Shown piece by piece: positions 28,785 through 39,765 of a stretch of 64,000 nt of DNA. Every line of letters begins with the position of its first letter. Within the stretch, counting starts at the first letter, position 1. The position numbers and the translations under genes were made by a program. This DNA comes from Phymatolithon calcareum. Lineage: Eukaryota > Rhodophyta > Florideophyceae > Hapalidiales. The DNA is taken from contig OZ345371.1 of the NCBI GenBank assembly GCA_977006965.1, forward strand, positions 2,356,001 to 2,420,000, given 5' to 3'. Below the pieces are notes generated by a model. That model had not been told where the DNA came from. It worked only from the letters and a program-made list of their open reading frames with translations, and ran no database searches.

Positions 28785-30355
28785 TTACTGCAGAAGACAT
28801 TAACTAAAGTTAGCATCTGGGGTTGTCAAGCAACTCCGCATTGTTCGCGAATTTGAGTACTTCAAGCGGTTTCGCCCTACATAATTCCTTTACTGTTTTA
28901 AGGCCTACTCTACCAATAGTCTGCCGTCTTGATAAAGCACGCCCATTGCAGCGAAGAATAAAGTGATCAACAGTCTCTTTGGTTCCACCTGGACAGGCCT
29001 TGCATATGGAGTCGTAGGCCACCGAGCCATCATCCTTCCGGTGAAAAGCTGCTACCAGCGAGCAGCATTCTGTGGAAAGTTGATTTAGCATGACTTCAGC
29101 ACATCTGTAACTAATCTGGAGTTCTGGGGGTAGAAACTGTACACTTCTTGGTTTCATCAAATTGCGCGGTTTAATTATGGACCGCGCGGCTTCTCTGGTC
29201 AAGGGTGCTCCTTGATGCGTCACGAGATCTGATTCTGTAATGACTCGACGAGCAAGCTCGTCGGCTTTCTCGTTCCCAGGCATCCCATAGTGGCTTGGAA
29301 CCCAAATCGCCTCGATGGTGACGTTGTCCTCCATCAATGCCTTCATGGCTTCCCACAGCTTCCTTTCCATTTCGGCATACATCCGAGGCTGTCCGGCCAA
29401 TGCATCCAGACAGCTCCTACTATCGGAGAACCACCGAGTGTGCTGTCCGCCATCGAATTGCAGTTGTTGTAGGGCTTCGAAAGCTCGGACCGCCGCGAAT
29501 GCCTCGGCGTCGAAGGATGAGCCGATCGCTCCGGTGCTCATGCCAGTTTCCTTCAGTACGTTGTCCCCGGGTAAGATCAAGATACCTGCGCCAGCGACCT
29601 GACTGGGGATGCTTCGGTACATATCGAGAGTGTCGCCGTCCTCGTCACAGATGTTGACTCGCATCTGGGAGTCAGTGGGGGACGTCTGATACGCGTGTTC
29701 GTCCCCATCGTCGTATATCAGCTGCATGTCGGGTTGTTTCCGATGTCGAGATTCAAACTTTCGGACGGCCGGGTGACCTCTGTCCTGAGCGGCGCCAAAC
29801 GTCCTGATATTGGCGGCGTACCATCCTTCGTCCCATCGGACAGAAACTCTTACGTTTTCGGCTAGGCTCTGTAGAGCTGTTTACGGTATTGCACCATGTA
29901 ATCACTGGGAGTGAAAAGATAAGGTGTGTTTATCCTAAAATGGGGTGATCTCTCTCTATGCGATGATGAGCTGAGATCTCTCTACTAAAACTACGAAGGG
30001 AGAACTGATTAAGTAGGCTTCCGATTGCCTTCCAGCTATGGGCTTTGGTGGAAGCATATTGGGTGCTTCCTGCTCGCAGAACCTATGCTGGAATTTAGGT
30101 CGCCTATTACTGCAGCTTGTGGTGCCATTGCATCATTGCGTGTCTACAACCAACGCTGCCATCCGTCCATATTTCCATGTCCGCCGGGTGCTCCGTATTC
30201 CTTTCCCCAATGAACCTTCCCGCTGCCGCCAGTTTTTCCGCCTCCTCGATCTGTGCGGAAATCAGCGCGTGGAGAATTGACAGTCGGCCCGCCGAGCAGT
30301 CTTTCAGTATGGGACTGCAAAAACTGCTCCCTGGCCATGCCAGAATTCCTTATAT
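28785..30355 (-). pseudogene. LINE fragment: RNase H domain with an embedded Tudor-like module
   Basis: The minus strand from 30355 gives EEAEKLAAAGRFIGERNTEH and MEIWTDGSVG, the first RNase H strand with its catalytic Asp. A solo LTR interrupts it. After a TAA it continues ENVRVSVRWDEGWYAANIRTF, then MQLIYDDGDEHAY, a pattern of Tudor/agenet-type beta barrels. RNase H resumes with GAGILILPGDN, FDAEAFAAVRAFEAL (Glu), RWFSDSRSCLDAL (Asp) and VPSHYGMPGNEKADELA (His/Asp), then a CKAC...H...C zinc motif and the end LLDNPRC. All RNase H catalytic residues remain. There is no RT here, so the copy is 5'-truncated. RNase H removes the RNA template strand. Confidence 0.8.
29897..30147 (-). mobile_element. 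Solo LTR copy B with 4-bp target duplication
   Basis: The 251-bp LTR of the copy A/B/C family lies alone, flanked by ACCA at 29893-29896 and 30148-30151. In minus orientation it starts TGTAGACACGC and ends TTACA. It splits the RNase H LINE directly after its TDGSVG motif, so it inserted later, and the rest of the element was lost by LTR-LTR recombination. AAGTAGG-type and TTAAGTA words near 30010 match the TATTTAAG TATA box of copy C. Confidence 0.9.
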
Positions 30356-30473
30356 TTAGCTGGCATGAGTAACGCCAAGCAGTAATCTAAGTAGAAGTAA
30401 AAATATAAGCACTGCTTCGTAGCCCCATAGGGGAGTAAAGAGTTCATAATTATTATTAGGGGAAAAGACCAGA

Positions 30474-30940
30474 ATGAGCTTAGTTTCCCCGTTATTTCCT
30501 AAGCACACGACAGGGTACCAAGAGGTATCCTTATCAAGTGACACGGAAAAACTACCGGGCTACATAAAAAGGCTGGTAGTGTACCTCTTGCAACTGTCCT
30601 GGGTCACGCCGGCGGGAGATGAAGCAAGAGCACGGTGCATCGTCGATCGGGGAGTTCGTCAAGGGTCTTCATTTAGTCCGTGCCTCCAATATATATTCAT
30701 GAATATATTTGTTGAGGCGGTTTCAAGGACTCTGATAATATTTCTGACAGTCCAACACAACTCGTTGCTGACGATGTCCAAGTTTAAGCTAAGAATAGGA
30801 AGGGAATGCAAAAGCTACTTGATATAGCGACGACCAAGGCAAATGAAAATGATATGAAATAGAATACAAAACCAGGAAAGGGGAGGTTGTCAAGTACAAG
30901 CGTCTCCCGAATCACTTGTTTCTGTTTTTGCGTGAAACAA
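30474..30940 (+). pseudogene. Type-2 LINE reverse transcriptase relic, first part
   Basis: The plus strand gives LPGYIKRLVVYLLQLSWVTPA, CIVDRGVRQGSSFSPCL, YIFMNIFVEAVSR, and in a shifted frame VADDVQ and QKLLDIAT, then GEVVKYKRLPNHLFLFLRE. This follows VAYLLKPSWVTSAGDET...FADDVQLQ...GKSEVLKYKGL of the type-2 copy at 59-60 kb. FADD has become VADD, and stops occur. gypsy-2 cuts it off; the element resumes at 33405. Confidence 0.75.
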
Positions 30941-31116
30941 AAAATCGTCAAGCCAAGCCTTCAAAAATTCTCGAATGTTCACAAAGCACGGTTCGACTCG
31001 GGATTGAAAATTCGCTCCGCTGTTCATCGCACCTTGTAATGTCCGTAATGGCTTGAATATCCCAATGGCGTGTGGAAAATGTGCGCATTCTGACCTTCTT
31101 CGTCCAGGGGTAGTTG

Positions 31117-33093
31117 CTAGTACCCGCTGCAAAAGTCCATCGTAGCAAAGAACTTGCTCCCAGCGACATCCATGAGTTCTGCATCAATATTCGGCATTGG
31201 CCATGGCACAGGTACAGTCCTTGCATTCGCCGGGGTTAAATCGAACGTCATTCGATAATTTGCTGGTGGTGCTTTGGGTACCAACAGTGGTGCTGCGGCC
31301 CACGTGGCGTTTGAGTTAGGCGCAATAAACCCATACTCCTCTAGCATGGACATATACTTGAACATGAAATCGCGTTGATCAGCTGTGTATCGCCTCTGCT
31401 TGCAAATCACTGGTGTGGTGCCGGGCTTCAATACGACTTTCATCGGCTCGACGTTCGCAGGCGGATCATTTCCAAGGCGTAATCTGAAAACATCTCGATA
31501 CGTTTCTAGCATCTCGCTTAACGTCTCCTGTCCCGATTTTGACAGCCCTTCTTCCGCTGCTTTAGTCAACATTTTTGCCATAGCTTCGTCCATCTCCTCC
31601 TTGGTATCGATACCTAAGTCCAACCAATCTTCGTCACTGTCAGATCCCTCATCGTAATCATAATCGGCCTTGTCGGAATGATATACTCCATCGGACATGA
31701 TTCTCGCAATAGATCCTTCACGATACTGTTTTTCATGGATGAGATCATCAGCTTGAACAACACCTTCATATCGATCACATGCTGCTTCAAGGACGCTTTT
31801 TGTGTCCAGTCCAAGTGCTTCGAGTATTGGTCGGCCAAGTAGAGGCTCCTTAACCTCTTGATTTGCAACCTGCCATACCAATTCTCGTATTGTGAGCGTT
31901 TTTGCATGTCGGATGAAGAGTTCTGTAGTAACCTTCACTTCCTTATTGCAGGAGATATAGATCGGTTCGTTCTCTGAATTGGTTGCTGCTGCCAATCCAT
32001 AGTTGCGCTCATTTATGAACGTCTTTGTTTCAATTCGGGCCCCGGTTTCCATTAACGTTGCATAAAGGTCCGGAGGCATCAGATTGATATTTGAGCCCGC
32101 ATCCGCGCATATCGTTCTTGACTCCACTCCCATAAATCTTGCCTTGATGAGTGTGGTATTTGTTGGATATGCGTCGCTGTTTCGGCTCGACACTTTCCTC
32201 GCGCCTTTCTTGTTGTTTTTCTTCTTCTTGTGTTCCTCTACTAGCCGTTTCTTCTCATCTTCCTCGCAATCTTCGCAGTCGCTCATGAAGTACCTTTTTC
32301 CTTTGGTCTTACGTGGAGGATTAAGACATAGTGGAATTTTTTTCTTTGGTTTCGTGTCCACTTTAGATTCAGATGGTTGTGTCTTCTTCGGTGTTGAGGT
32401 TGTGCCCTTATGGTGCATACCTTCTGCCCTTTGGGATATTTCAGCTTCCTTGCATAACAAATTGATATAGGCTCTGAGGTCCTCCTTCAATCCTTGCTGA
32501 TATTCGAGGTGCCTTTCCATTACCTTCTTCAAATTTGTTGGGAAAACCTTATCCTGCATGAGCGCTATAGTTTTCTTCGGATTTTTTTGCTTGAAGTTCG
32601 GGTACCCTGCTTCTTCCAATCTTGAGAAGAAATTTGTAGCAAATTCCAGAATCCTTGCCTCCGCTTGCACGACGTGCATTGGCATTCGAAGGTTCTTTAA
32701 CGCCTTCTCTATGATTTCCTGGTGTACATGTTCGTCTTCATTCTTCTGCACCAAACCTTCAATAAATTTTTGAATATCGTTCGATGTCAGAGCTCCAGCT
32801 GTTTTAGCTCTTGATATGTCATTGAACTTCCCTAGGAAGAACATTGACTCGAGGATGCTCCTATCGATAGACACCTTGTAAGATGCCACCGTCATCGATG
32901 GGACTTCCTTCTTCTTCTCGTTGACTTCATCTTCGTACCGTTTCCTCTCCTTCAAAAACCCTGTCACAACTCTTGGGTCGAGACTCCGTAAAATCGGATG
33001 GCTCACGGGTTGGAATAGTGTGGCGGTTGGTTGCCGATCGGTAGGTTGCGTCGATGATTGACTTCCACTTTCCATGGTTCGATGGTCGTCCAT
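31117..33093 (-). pseudogene. gypsy-2 gag-protease-reverse transcriptase, truncated
   Basis: A 658-codon frame is open from ATG 33093. Residues 1-230 are gag: HPILRSLDPRVVTGFLKERKR and the later MQDKVFPTNLKKVMERHLEY are typical of a gag type shared with gypsy-3 (HPELRKLGRKHVHQFIRELK). A degenerate knuckle CLNPPRKTKGKRYFMSDC follows near 270. A retropepsin loop reads CADAGSNINLMP (D-A-G in place of D-S/T-G), with GRPILEALGLD later. RT begins at VEPMKVVLKPGTTPV and runs to FFATMDFCSGY, where TAG replaces the expected Trp of GYWQ. Downstream lesions end the coding region. Function would be particle formation and cDNA synthesis. Confidence 0.85.
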
Positions 33094-33160
33094 TTCCAAA
33101 TCAAAACTTGAACGATCTTCCTCTTATCACTCAGACATGCTCCTGCAGGAAAGAAATTTC

Positions 33161-33404
33161 TGTAATCACTGGTGAAAAAGTGGATAATGGTTTATCTTGA
33201 TAAGGGGTGATCTCTCCGATGAGATGGTGAGATGGTCTCTACTAAAACTACGAAGGGGGAACTGCTTAAATAGGCTTCCCATTGCCTTCCAGTCATGGGA
33301 TTTGCTGGAAGCCTATTGCGTGCTTCCTGCTCGCAGAACTATGTCGGAATTTAGGTCGCCTATTCCTACAGCTTCTGGCGCCACTGCATCATTGCGTGTC
33401 TACA
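33161..33404 (-). repeat. LTR copy C, 5' LTR of gypsy-2, with TATA box
   Basis: It begins TGTAGACACGC on the minus strand at 33404 and ends CAGTGATTACA at 33161. TATTTAAG lies near 33268 in transcription orientation, a plausible TATA box, 170 bp above the gag start. It is similar throughout to copies A and B. The sequence right after it (GAAATTTCTTTCC) does not look like a standard tRNA primer site. Confidence 0.85.
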
Positions 33405-34485
33405 GCAAGCGATTGCGTACTGCTATCTAATATACACTACGATTTTACAAGCATGTCTTCGTAAGCTATGCAGAGCACCGACGCGGCCGAATGCGAGTCC
33501 TGCGTCGACTAGAACCTCCAGTCACGAGAAGAAGACATGCTCTCCTTTTGCGTGCTATGGCATAATAAGCGCTTCGAAGAGATAGAATATTCTAGTAGAG
33601 AGGAGGCCATAGTGGAAGCAACGACTGACCTTGCGTTGAGTGTCTCAAGGAATTTGGCGACTTGAGAAAAGCCTTACAAAAAGCGGAACTATGAGCAATA
33701 CCGAAGAAGAGCCGAAGAGGAGCAATAACCGAGCTTGCCCCGGGGCACGCGCTCCGGCGCACGCAAGACTGGGGACGTCAGTAACCCCCCCGCGCGGATC
33801 GGCGGGCAGGCCGAGCGAGAGTAAGTCCTGAAGATTGGCACGGCACGCGGACCCGGGACGTCGGTGAACTTGCTTCGGCGCGGGAAACGACCTCGACACG
33901 ATACGATGCTCTGCGTGGCCATTGAAGTGAAATGATTTTCCCCCTCGAGATCTCTCCGTTGAGATCAGAGGTAGGTTTTCTAATTTTGCTGACTATAGCC
34001 GTTTTTATGCGAAATGGAGCCTCTGGGCTCTGAGTTGAGTCCTCGTGGCTCATCAGAAGTGTTGCCCCAAGCGTCTGCAGATGCGTTGGTAACACTATAA
34101 TAAAAATCTCCACTTCTTCTTCTTGCCCCGGGGCACAAGAAGAAAATGAAATATTAGTGACGATTCCTTTTGAATCGACTAAACTACCGGGCATCATCTG
34201 CTTAAGGGACTGGACGACACTTCTGAGATGCCTGAGGCTGATCTTTAATAAAAAGCCATTGTGGAGAAAATTAATACTTTGTGAGTAGTTTGGTCTCACA
34301 GTGGTAGTTGAGCTGGTTGCGCCCCAACGCATTTTATCATCATCGCAGATGGGCCCTGGTTTGGAACATGAGTGCTAGTGACTAACACGTGCACTTGTTA
34401 GTAGAGAAATAAGAATCAATGAGCTCATAAGAGATCAGACTAAGCTACATAAGAAAAGTGATCGAAAAGATATCCCTGTTACTCT
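33405..34485 (+). pseudogene. Type-2 LINE relic, second part
   Basis: After gypsy-2 the plus strand resumes with FVSYAEHRRGRMRVLRRLEPP (33455-33525), then EFGDLRKAL and NTEEEPKRSNNRACPGA (33640-33748). A SINE-like insert follows, and the frame continues exactly with QEENEILVTIPFES, LPGIICLRDWTTLLRCLRLIF and KKPLWRKLILCE, then VVELVAPQRIL with stops (34137-34350) and LTRALVSREIRINELI. This is the C-terminal module of type-2 LINEs. About 100 codons between the RT and this part are missing. Confidence 0.75.
33749..34121 (+). mobile_element. SINE-like element with LINE-derived tail and 15-bp target duplication
   Basis: The 373-bp insert is bounded by CTTGCCCCGGGGCAC at 33734-33748 and 34122-34136. 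The last 180 bp copy the type-1 LINE 3' UTR (CCCTCGAGATC, GTTGCCCCAAGCGTCTGCAG, TAATAAAAATC, CTTCTTCTTC). The first 190 bp are GC-rich and have no counterpart in the LINE copies here. A short element with its own head and a LINE tail is the usual plan of a SINE. No tRNA A or B box is evident, so the head source is unknown. It sits in a type-2 LINE, whose frame is restored when it is removed. Confidence 0.82.
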
Positions 34486-35197
34486 TAGATGAGGCTTTGA
34501 GAGCATTTAATTTATCTTTACCTTTATGTCCCCCCACCGACCACCGCTGTTTCGTAAGATGAGCTTGGGCCGTTGTAACTGCCTGCGCTGTCACATTTTT
34601 GGCATTTTGGGGCTATTTCTGGATCTGGACGAAGCACGAAGTTTGAATAGTTTGAAACACAGGTTTTTCAGAAAAACAGCTAAGAATCAGAACTATGACT
34701 CTCAAGAGGGAGGCCTGAGTGGAGAAGGCCCAGTTTTTAGCACCGCACGCAAATCTTGTGACTCGAATCTCCACTTCCAGCGTGCCTGTGGCGCGACGGA
34801 GGAAGGGATAGGGGTCGTGTTGAGACTGAGCTCGTTTCCCGGACCTGCAAATATCTGCAAAAGCCTTTTTGTTCGAGGCTTGCATGCAAAAGCCATACCC
34901 ATTTTATGCGTCACGGGTGCGTGGAACTTCTTTCAAGACTACCTTGGACGGCAAAAGAACACCGAAATGGAGTGCAATGATGCCAGTGGCGGACTTCATC
35001 GGGATTCGCAGTGTCTCGAATCGAGGAGCTGACCAAAAAGACTATGGACGGATTATGGTCACCTCTTTCTCACGACTGAGAGCCACGAAGTATACCAGGT
35101 ATAATTCCTAACAACCATTGGCTACCAGTCGCATTTAATTACGTGATTTGTCCAAGGATGATGTAGGCTACTTGTTATCTGCAGTAGACCAGCAATT
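34486..35197. other. No supported gene
   Basis: A 168-codon open frame at 34526-35032 (plus) has no motif I recognise, and its codon use cannot be judged by eye. I leave it as non-coding or unknown. The stretch ends at the 14-bp target site of the LINE at 35212. Confidence 0.35.
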
Positions 35198-35211
35198 CCC
35201 ATAGTTTCATG

Positions 35212-37611
35212 AGTGAGAAAGAGCGAGGAGAGAGCAGAAAGCGCGGCCAAAGCGATGGAAAAATGGGGGCCCAGCATGTTAGGGGAACTACGATGCTGCC
35301 GTCACAAGAAGGGGTTGGACAAATGGTACGAGAAATTCCAGCGGCTCGTAACCAAACCGTGGACAAACAAGCACCGCCGACCGCCACGCTTTAAACCATT
35401 CTGGACGCGAAATCTGGACCGCATGGCAAAAGAGAGAACCCGCCTGTACCGGAAAGCCAAGAGAACAATGAGAACGGAGGACTGGAAAACATACAAGAAG
35501 TTCCGAAACGAAATGCGCGCCGCAATACGAAAGGCGAAAACCGGGCAGTATACCAAATACATCGATGATGTTGAAGATCAGTCTCCCCGCCAAGCCATGG
35601 AGACACTGAGCAAAATCTTAAGATGCAAGCGGAAACGAAGAGGGATTAATCGAGCGCTGGGGGCTCCCGTGCGCCCCCACATGTTTACAGCCCATATTGC
35701 CAACGTATGCAAAGCAGAGAAAGCCTGGAACCCTACCCTAAGTCATTTCACACTGTCAAAGACACTTCGGGAAGGGATCAAAAGTGCAGTCCGGCGAGCA
35801 CCACGAGGAAAAGCACTTGGGCCTGACAGGATCGGAGTTGAAATGCTCCAAGCAAATCCGGAAATGAGCGGGAAACTGATTGTGTCCCTATGGGAGATGT
35901 GCGGCAAGCTGAAATGCATCCCGACGGCTTGGCGAAGAGCGACGCTGATTCCGATTTACAAGAAAGGAGTGACACACGAAGCTGGGAACTACAGACCGAT
36001 ATCGCTCCTAAGCCAAGTGCGGAAAATAATTGACGCTGCCATGGACTCGGCGATACGCAACCGGTACAAGTTTCACCACTTCCAATTAGGATTCCAAAGA
36101 AATAAGGGGACAGAGCTCGCGATACTAAGGTCCACGAGCACAATGAAGAAGGGACACCGCTTTGTAGCCGTTCTCGATCTCTCGGCGGCTTACGATCGGG
36201 TTCCAAGGGACATACTCCAGAAGCGTGTGGATAAATGCCTACCCGCAGACTTAGCGGAGATGGTCAGATACCTGCTGAAACCATCCTGGATCACAACGGT
36301 CGGAGAAGAGGAAAAGAAGTGGCTCCTTATTGACCGCGGAGTCCCCCAAGGATCGCCCCTGAGCCCCTGCTTGTACAACTTGTTCATGGACACATTCGCG
36401 TTAGCAATGGAAAAAGCACCTCGACATATGTCGAAGCACCCCGCGATACTTTTCGCGGACGACGTGCAGCTCCAAGCCGCCAATTCCGATGGCATGCAAT
36501 GGCTTTTGGATACGGCGACGAGCTGGGCCACAGAAAATGGAATGACATGGAACACTAAGAAAGGAAAAAGCGAAGTGCTTATCTATCCTGGATTATTCAA
36601 ACGCAAGTTCCGGCTCTCAGGCCAGGAGCTCCACGAAACCCGCCTACTGGAATACCTGGGAACCACGATCGACAACACGGGAGTAACCCACCACGCAACA
36701 CTAAAGCGCATAAACGCCGCGAAGGGAATCATCATGGGACTAAAAGACCTGGGAGTCCAAGCGCAAGGACTAGCAACTACCAAGAACATAGCAATGTACA
36801 AGGCTCTTGTGCAATGCAGATGGGAGTACGCGATACACCTCACACCATGGACAAACTCAGTCGAAGCGCAGATCAACCAAGCGGAGGGTCTGTTCTACTC
36901 TGTTGCGGTAACTATGCGAAACGATTGCACGCCCGAATGCGAGCCCTCTGCAGAATTACTCCACCAAAGATAAGAAGAGCGCAACTCGGAGAGCACTTCG
37001 CACAGAGGCTTATACGAGGGAAGGTCGAAATCGAGAAGTAAGCAAATTACGCAGGAAAAGAAGGGGACATAAAGCAAGCAGAGAGGGATATCCGCTATCT
37101 GCAGGCGCATGAGCTCCTAAGAGGCAGTACCGAGCGAGCCGTACGAGGGCTGGTGACCCACAAACACGAGAGCAACCGCCGACGACAGGAATGGATTGAA
37201 AAGGAAGAAGAAAAAGAGAGAAAAATTACTGTCGATACTAAGGAGAAAGTAAGCCCTGTACTCCAAATTCGATCCAGGAAACACCGACTCCTAGCAGTTA
37301 AGTGGTTCTTTGGCCGCTTCCCACCACGAAGAGCAGAGTCGTACATTGAACATTTCAACGAGGTCGCGGAAGAGAATCTGAAAACTCTACAACGAAATTT
37401 GACAAGTCCAAGAGCAGAAGAATCTTGGGAAAAAGGGACGAAAACGGCGATTGACAAACTTTTAGCTTTGGAAATCCATATGTTAGAAGAAATGATAGTG
37501 TAATGTGATCTGATTGGGTAATGAGATGGCAGTATGAACGGGAAGCTGCTCTGGTGTTGGTGAAAACCGGCGTTGAGGGCTTCTAAAATAAAAACCTACA
37601 ATTCCCCCCCC
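35212..37611 (+). mobile_element. Type-1 LINE, 5'-truncated, with 14-bp target duplications
   Basis: CCCATAGTTTCATG occurs at 35198-35211 and again at 37612-37625, directly bounding the element. The 3' end carries CTAAAATAAAAACC then a C-rich run. The insert is 2400 bp, starts within the linker between endonuclease and RT, and keeps RT and the C-terminal module. Together these are the hallmarks of target-primed reverse transcription. Confidence 0.92.
35213..37503 (+). pseudogene. Type-1 LINE ORF2: reverse transcriptase and C-terminal module
   Basis: The long frame (35213-36973) has a basic linker (FKPFWTRNLDRMAKERTRLYRK), a GKALGPDRI segment, NYRPISLLSQVRKIID, LGFQRNKGTELAIL, VAVLDLSAAYDRVPRD (first catalytic Asp), GVPQGSPLSPCLYNLFMD, AILFADDVQLQAA (catalytic DD), MTWNTKKGKSEV and YLGTTIDNTGVT. 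Near 36895 a frame change moves the reading into CGNYAKRLHARMRALCRITPP, and a TAA follows EIEK at about 37039. The C-terminal module reads RKHRLLAVKWFFGRFPPRRA and ends at 37503. There is no true ATG. RT copies RNA at the nicked target. Confidence 0.9.
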
Positions 37612-37625
37612 CCCATAGTTTCATG

Positions 37626-39765
37626 CAATCCAGCAACGGGTAGAAAAAGTCGCTGCCGACTAGCGCTGGAGGTAGAGAAAGAACAAGCAGAGGAAGAAAG
37701 CTATCACAAACGGGATAGTGATTTCCACCTGAATGTCACAAAACTGTGCGCTACTTCTCACAAGGTGCCGAAGTTGCCGACATGGAGCTTCGCCACCTAA
37801 GGTGATGGGACACCTTGCCTCGTTCTAAAGCCACTATTTCCACCGAGAATGTCACTACAACCACCCGACCGGTGTTCGTAGATTCTAAAACGAGCGCCCT
37901 CGGTGCAAATTGCCCCCGTGCGAGACGCAAGTCTTCTTTACACAAAGAAAATGTCTTAACAGCCGGACGGTGCTTGACGTTGACGGTTCTTGCTACTTCG
38001 ACGTGCCCAGGTTGGGATCAGCGCCGGTCACAAATTTTCATTCATTCATTCATTTTGCCTTTTCCCCTAATGGGGCTAGCAGCAAGTCGAGGGTCTAAGT
38101 TTCTTCGATTTTAGCCTTGAAGAAATTTACCGCTTCTCAAGTGCCTGCTCTGCCTCCTGTTTGCCCCTTTCGGGACGGGTCCCTTCGCAGAAACCGAAGG
38201 GATCCCGTGCCGCGCGCGCGTGTTTTTTCTGCAACTGTTTAGTTGTTTATTTGAAAGCCCCCATTAACACTCCTAAGACTGTACGGGAGCAGCTTTTCGT
38301 AACTTGTTCATTCTAGTATATCGCCTGGTCCCTAATACAGGGACTCGTCTTTTTCCATATTGTCAATTATGATGACGCTGTAGAGTAGTATGGAGTCTAA
38401 TGCCTTTTCCGTTCTTATCATGCCGCGCGCGGGTGTGTGCATTACTGGATAGGAACTCGCGATTTTATTTGTACTATTTCTGAGAAGCAGATCCTCTGAG
38501 TGTCTCGCTAACCACCGACAGCGAGTTTATCAATCCATTGGGGACCGTCAGTCGAATGGAAGTACAGTTGCCTGTTAGCAACATAGACCGACTGGGAGCC
38601 AAGAGAGTCTACTGGCGCGGATTACGAACGGTGTGAAACACGTTTTGTCGCGCGCTGACATTTCGGATATCTTGCGGGAATGTAGCCAGACGAAGAGACT
38701 ACTTAAGCGGTGATCGAAGTCTTTCTCGAGGAATTGACCACTATCAACTTTACCAACCACAAACCAAACCCCAAGGATATCGAAAGATAAACTTACTCTT
38801 CCGAGGAAAGTCAGCAACGCATTCACACTGCGGAACAACCATCCATTGCGTAGCATTGGACTGGACCATGCTTGCCGAAGTCACTACATCCCGTCAGAGT
38901 TTCTGACAAAGCGAGCTGTAAGACATCTTGCCGAAAGCACTACCTCCCTTCTGGAGTTTCTGTCTAGACAAGTTAGACGTCCGGCATCTACCATCGTCTC
39001 ATTTCAAACCCATCGTTCGGTTTCTGGATACTCCCAACACTGGGAGATGTGGCTTAATGATCTTACATCATGCTGGGTGCCGGTCACTGCAAATTTACCG
39101 GTCTGATCATTGCGCCTTTCTCTGTCGGCGAGAATCGACCACAACAAGCCGCGATAATAAGCCATGAATTTTGCTCTAAGCTAGAACGGAAAGACAATAG
39201 TGATGAACTTTGCCCAAGATTATGCCATTCAACAATAAAGGGAAACAATTACTAACACGAGAAAGGAATTACTAAAAGGTATTCGACTTCACTCTTAGAC
39301 TGGTCGTGCTCGGAGAGACGGCTCTAACTTCCAGATCACCTTCTCATATATTCCCGACATTGCGTGTTTGCAACAAAGAAGTAGGACCTGGTTTGTTCTG
39401 CTCTCACGTCGGTTTTACCGTCATGATTGCGGACGTCTGATTCGCTTCATGGAGAGCCTTAACATGTCGAGAGCTGACAACACTGGGTAGAACCCTATTC
39501 TTATAAACTAAAATTTACGTACGCTTGTATAACACGAAATGCGCACCATTTGTGGATGCGCAGTGCACATTGTGCACAAAACGAATATTATACAGGAAAG
39601 GGACCGTTCAACACATCGAGTCCTTTTTTTAGACAGGCAAGCGGTCCATTGGGGATCAGGGTGGTAAGCAGCAGTTACAATGTGGCTGTCGTCCAAAAGA
39701 CCAGTTGTGAAAGGCGGGATAAGCCTGCAAAGTCTTCTTGACCTTGCCACTTTACTTATCCCTGC
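37626..39765. other. No supported gene; LINE tail and dispersed repeat
   Basis: Third copy of the CCCCTAATGGGGCTAGCAG repeat at about 38035-38105. At 38235-38290 GTTTATTTGAAAGCCCCCAT and ACACTCCTAAGACTGTACGG mark a minus-strand LINE 3' end of the group seen at 39780 and 60810. Other open frames (38575-38856, 38846-39255) have no recognisable domain. A CGCGCGCG stretch lies at 38211. Confidence 0.45.

Larger units (their letters stand above)
30941..33404 (-). mobile_element. gypsy-2: 3'-truncated Ty3/gypsy element with one LTR
   Basis: In minus orientation a 244-bp LTR (33404-33161) is followed after about 70 bp by a gag-protease-RT frame (33093-31117) and then by RT sequence broken by frame changes down to about 30941 (WQLPLDEEGQNAHIFHTPLG, then KAWLDDFLF with the DD). 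The rest of pol and the 3' LTR are absent. It replaced the middle of the type-2 LINE whose parts lie on both sides, so insertion was followed by, or accompanied by, deletion. Confidence 0.8.

Noticed and set aside
34526-35032. 168-codon open frame as a possible LINE endonuclease or host gene
   Set aside because: None of the endonuclease motifs (ETH, GDxNAH, SDH) are present and no other family is recognisable.
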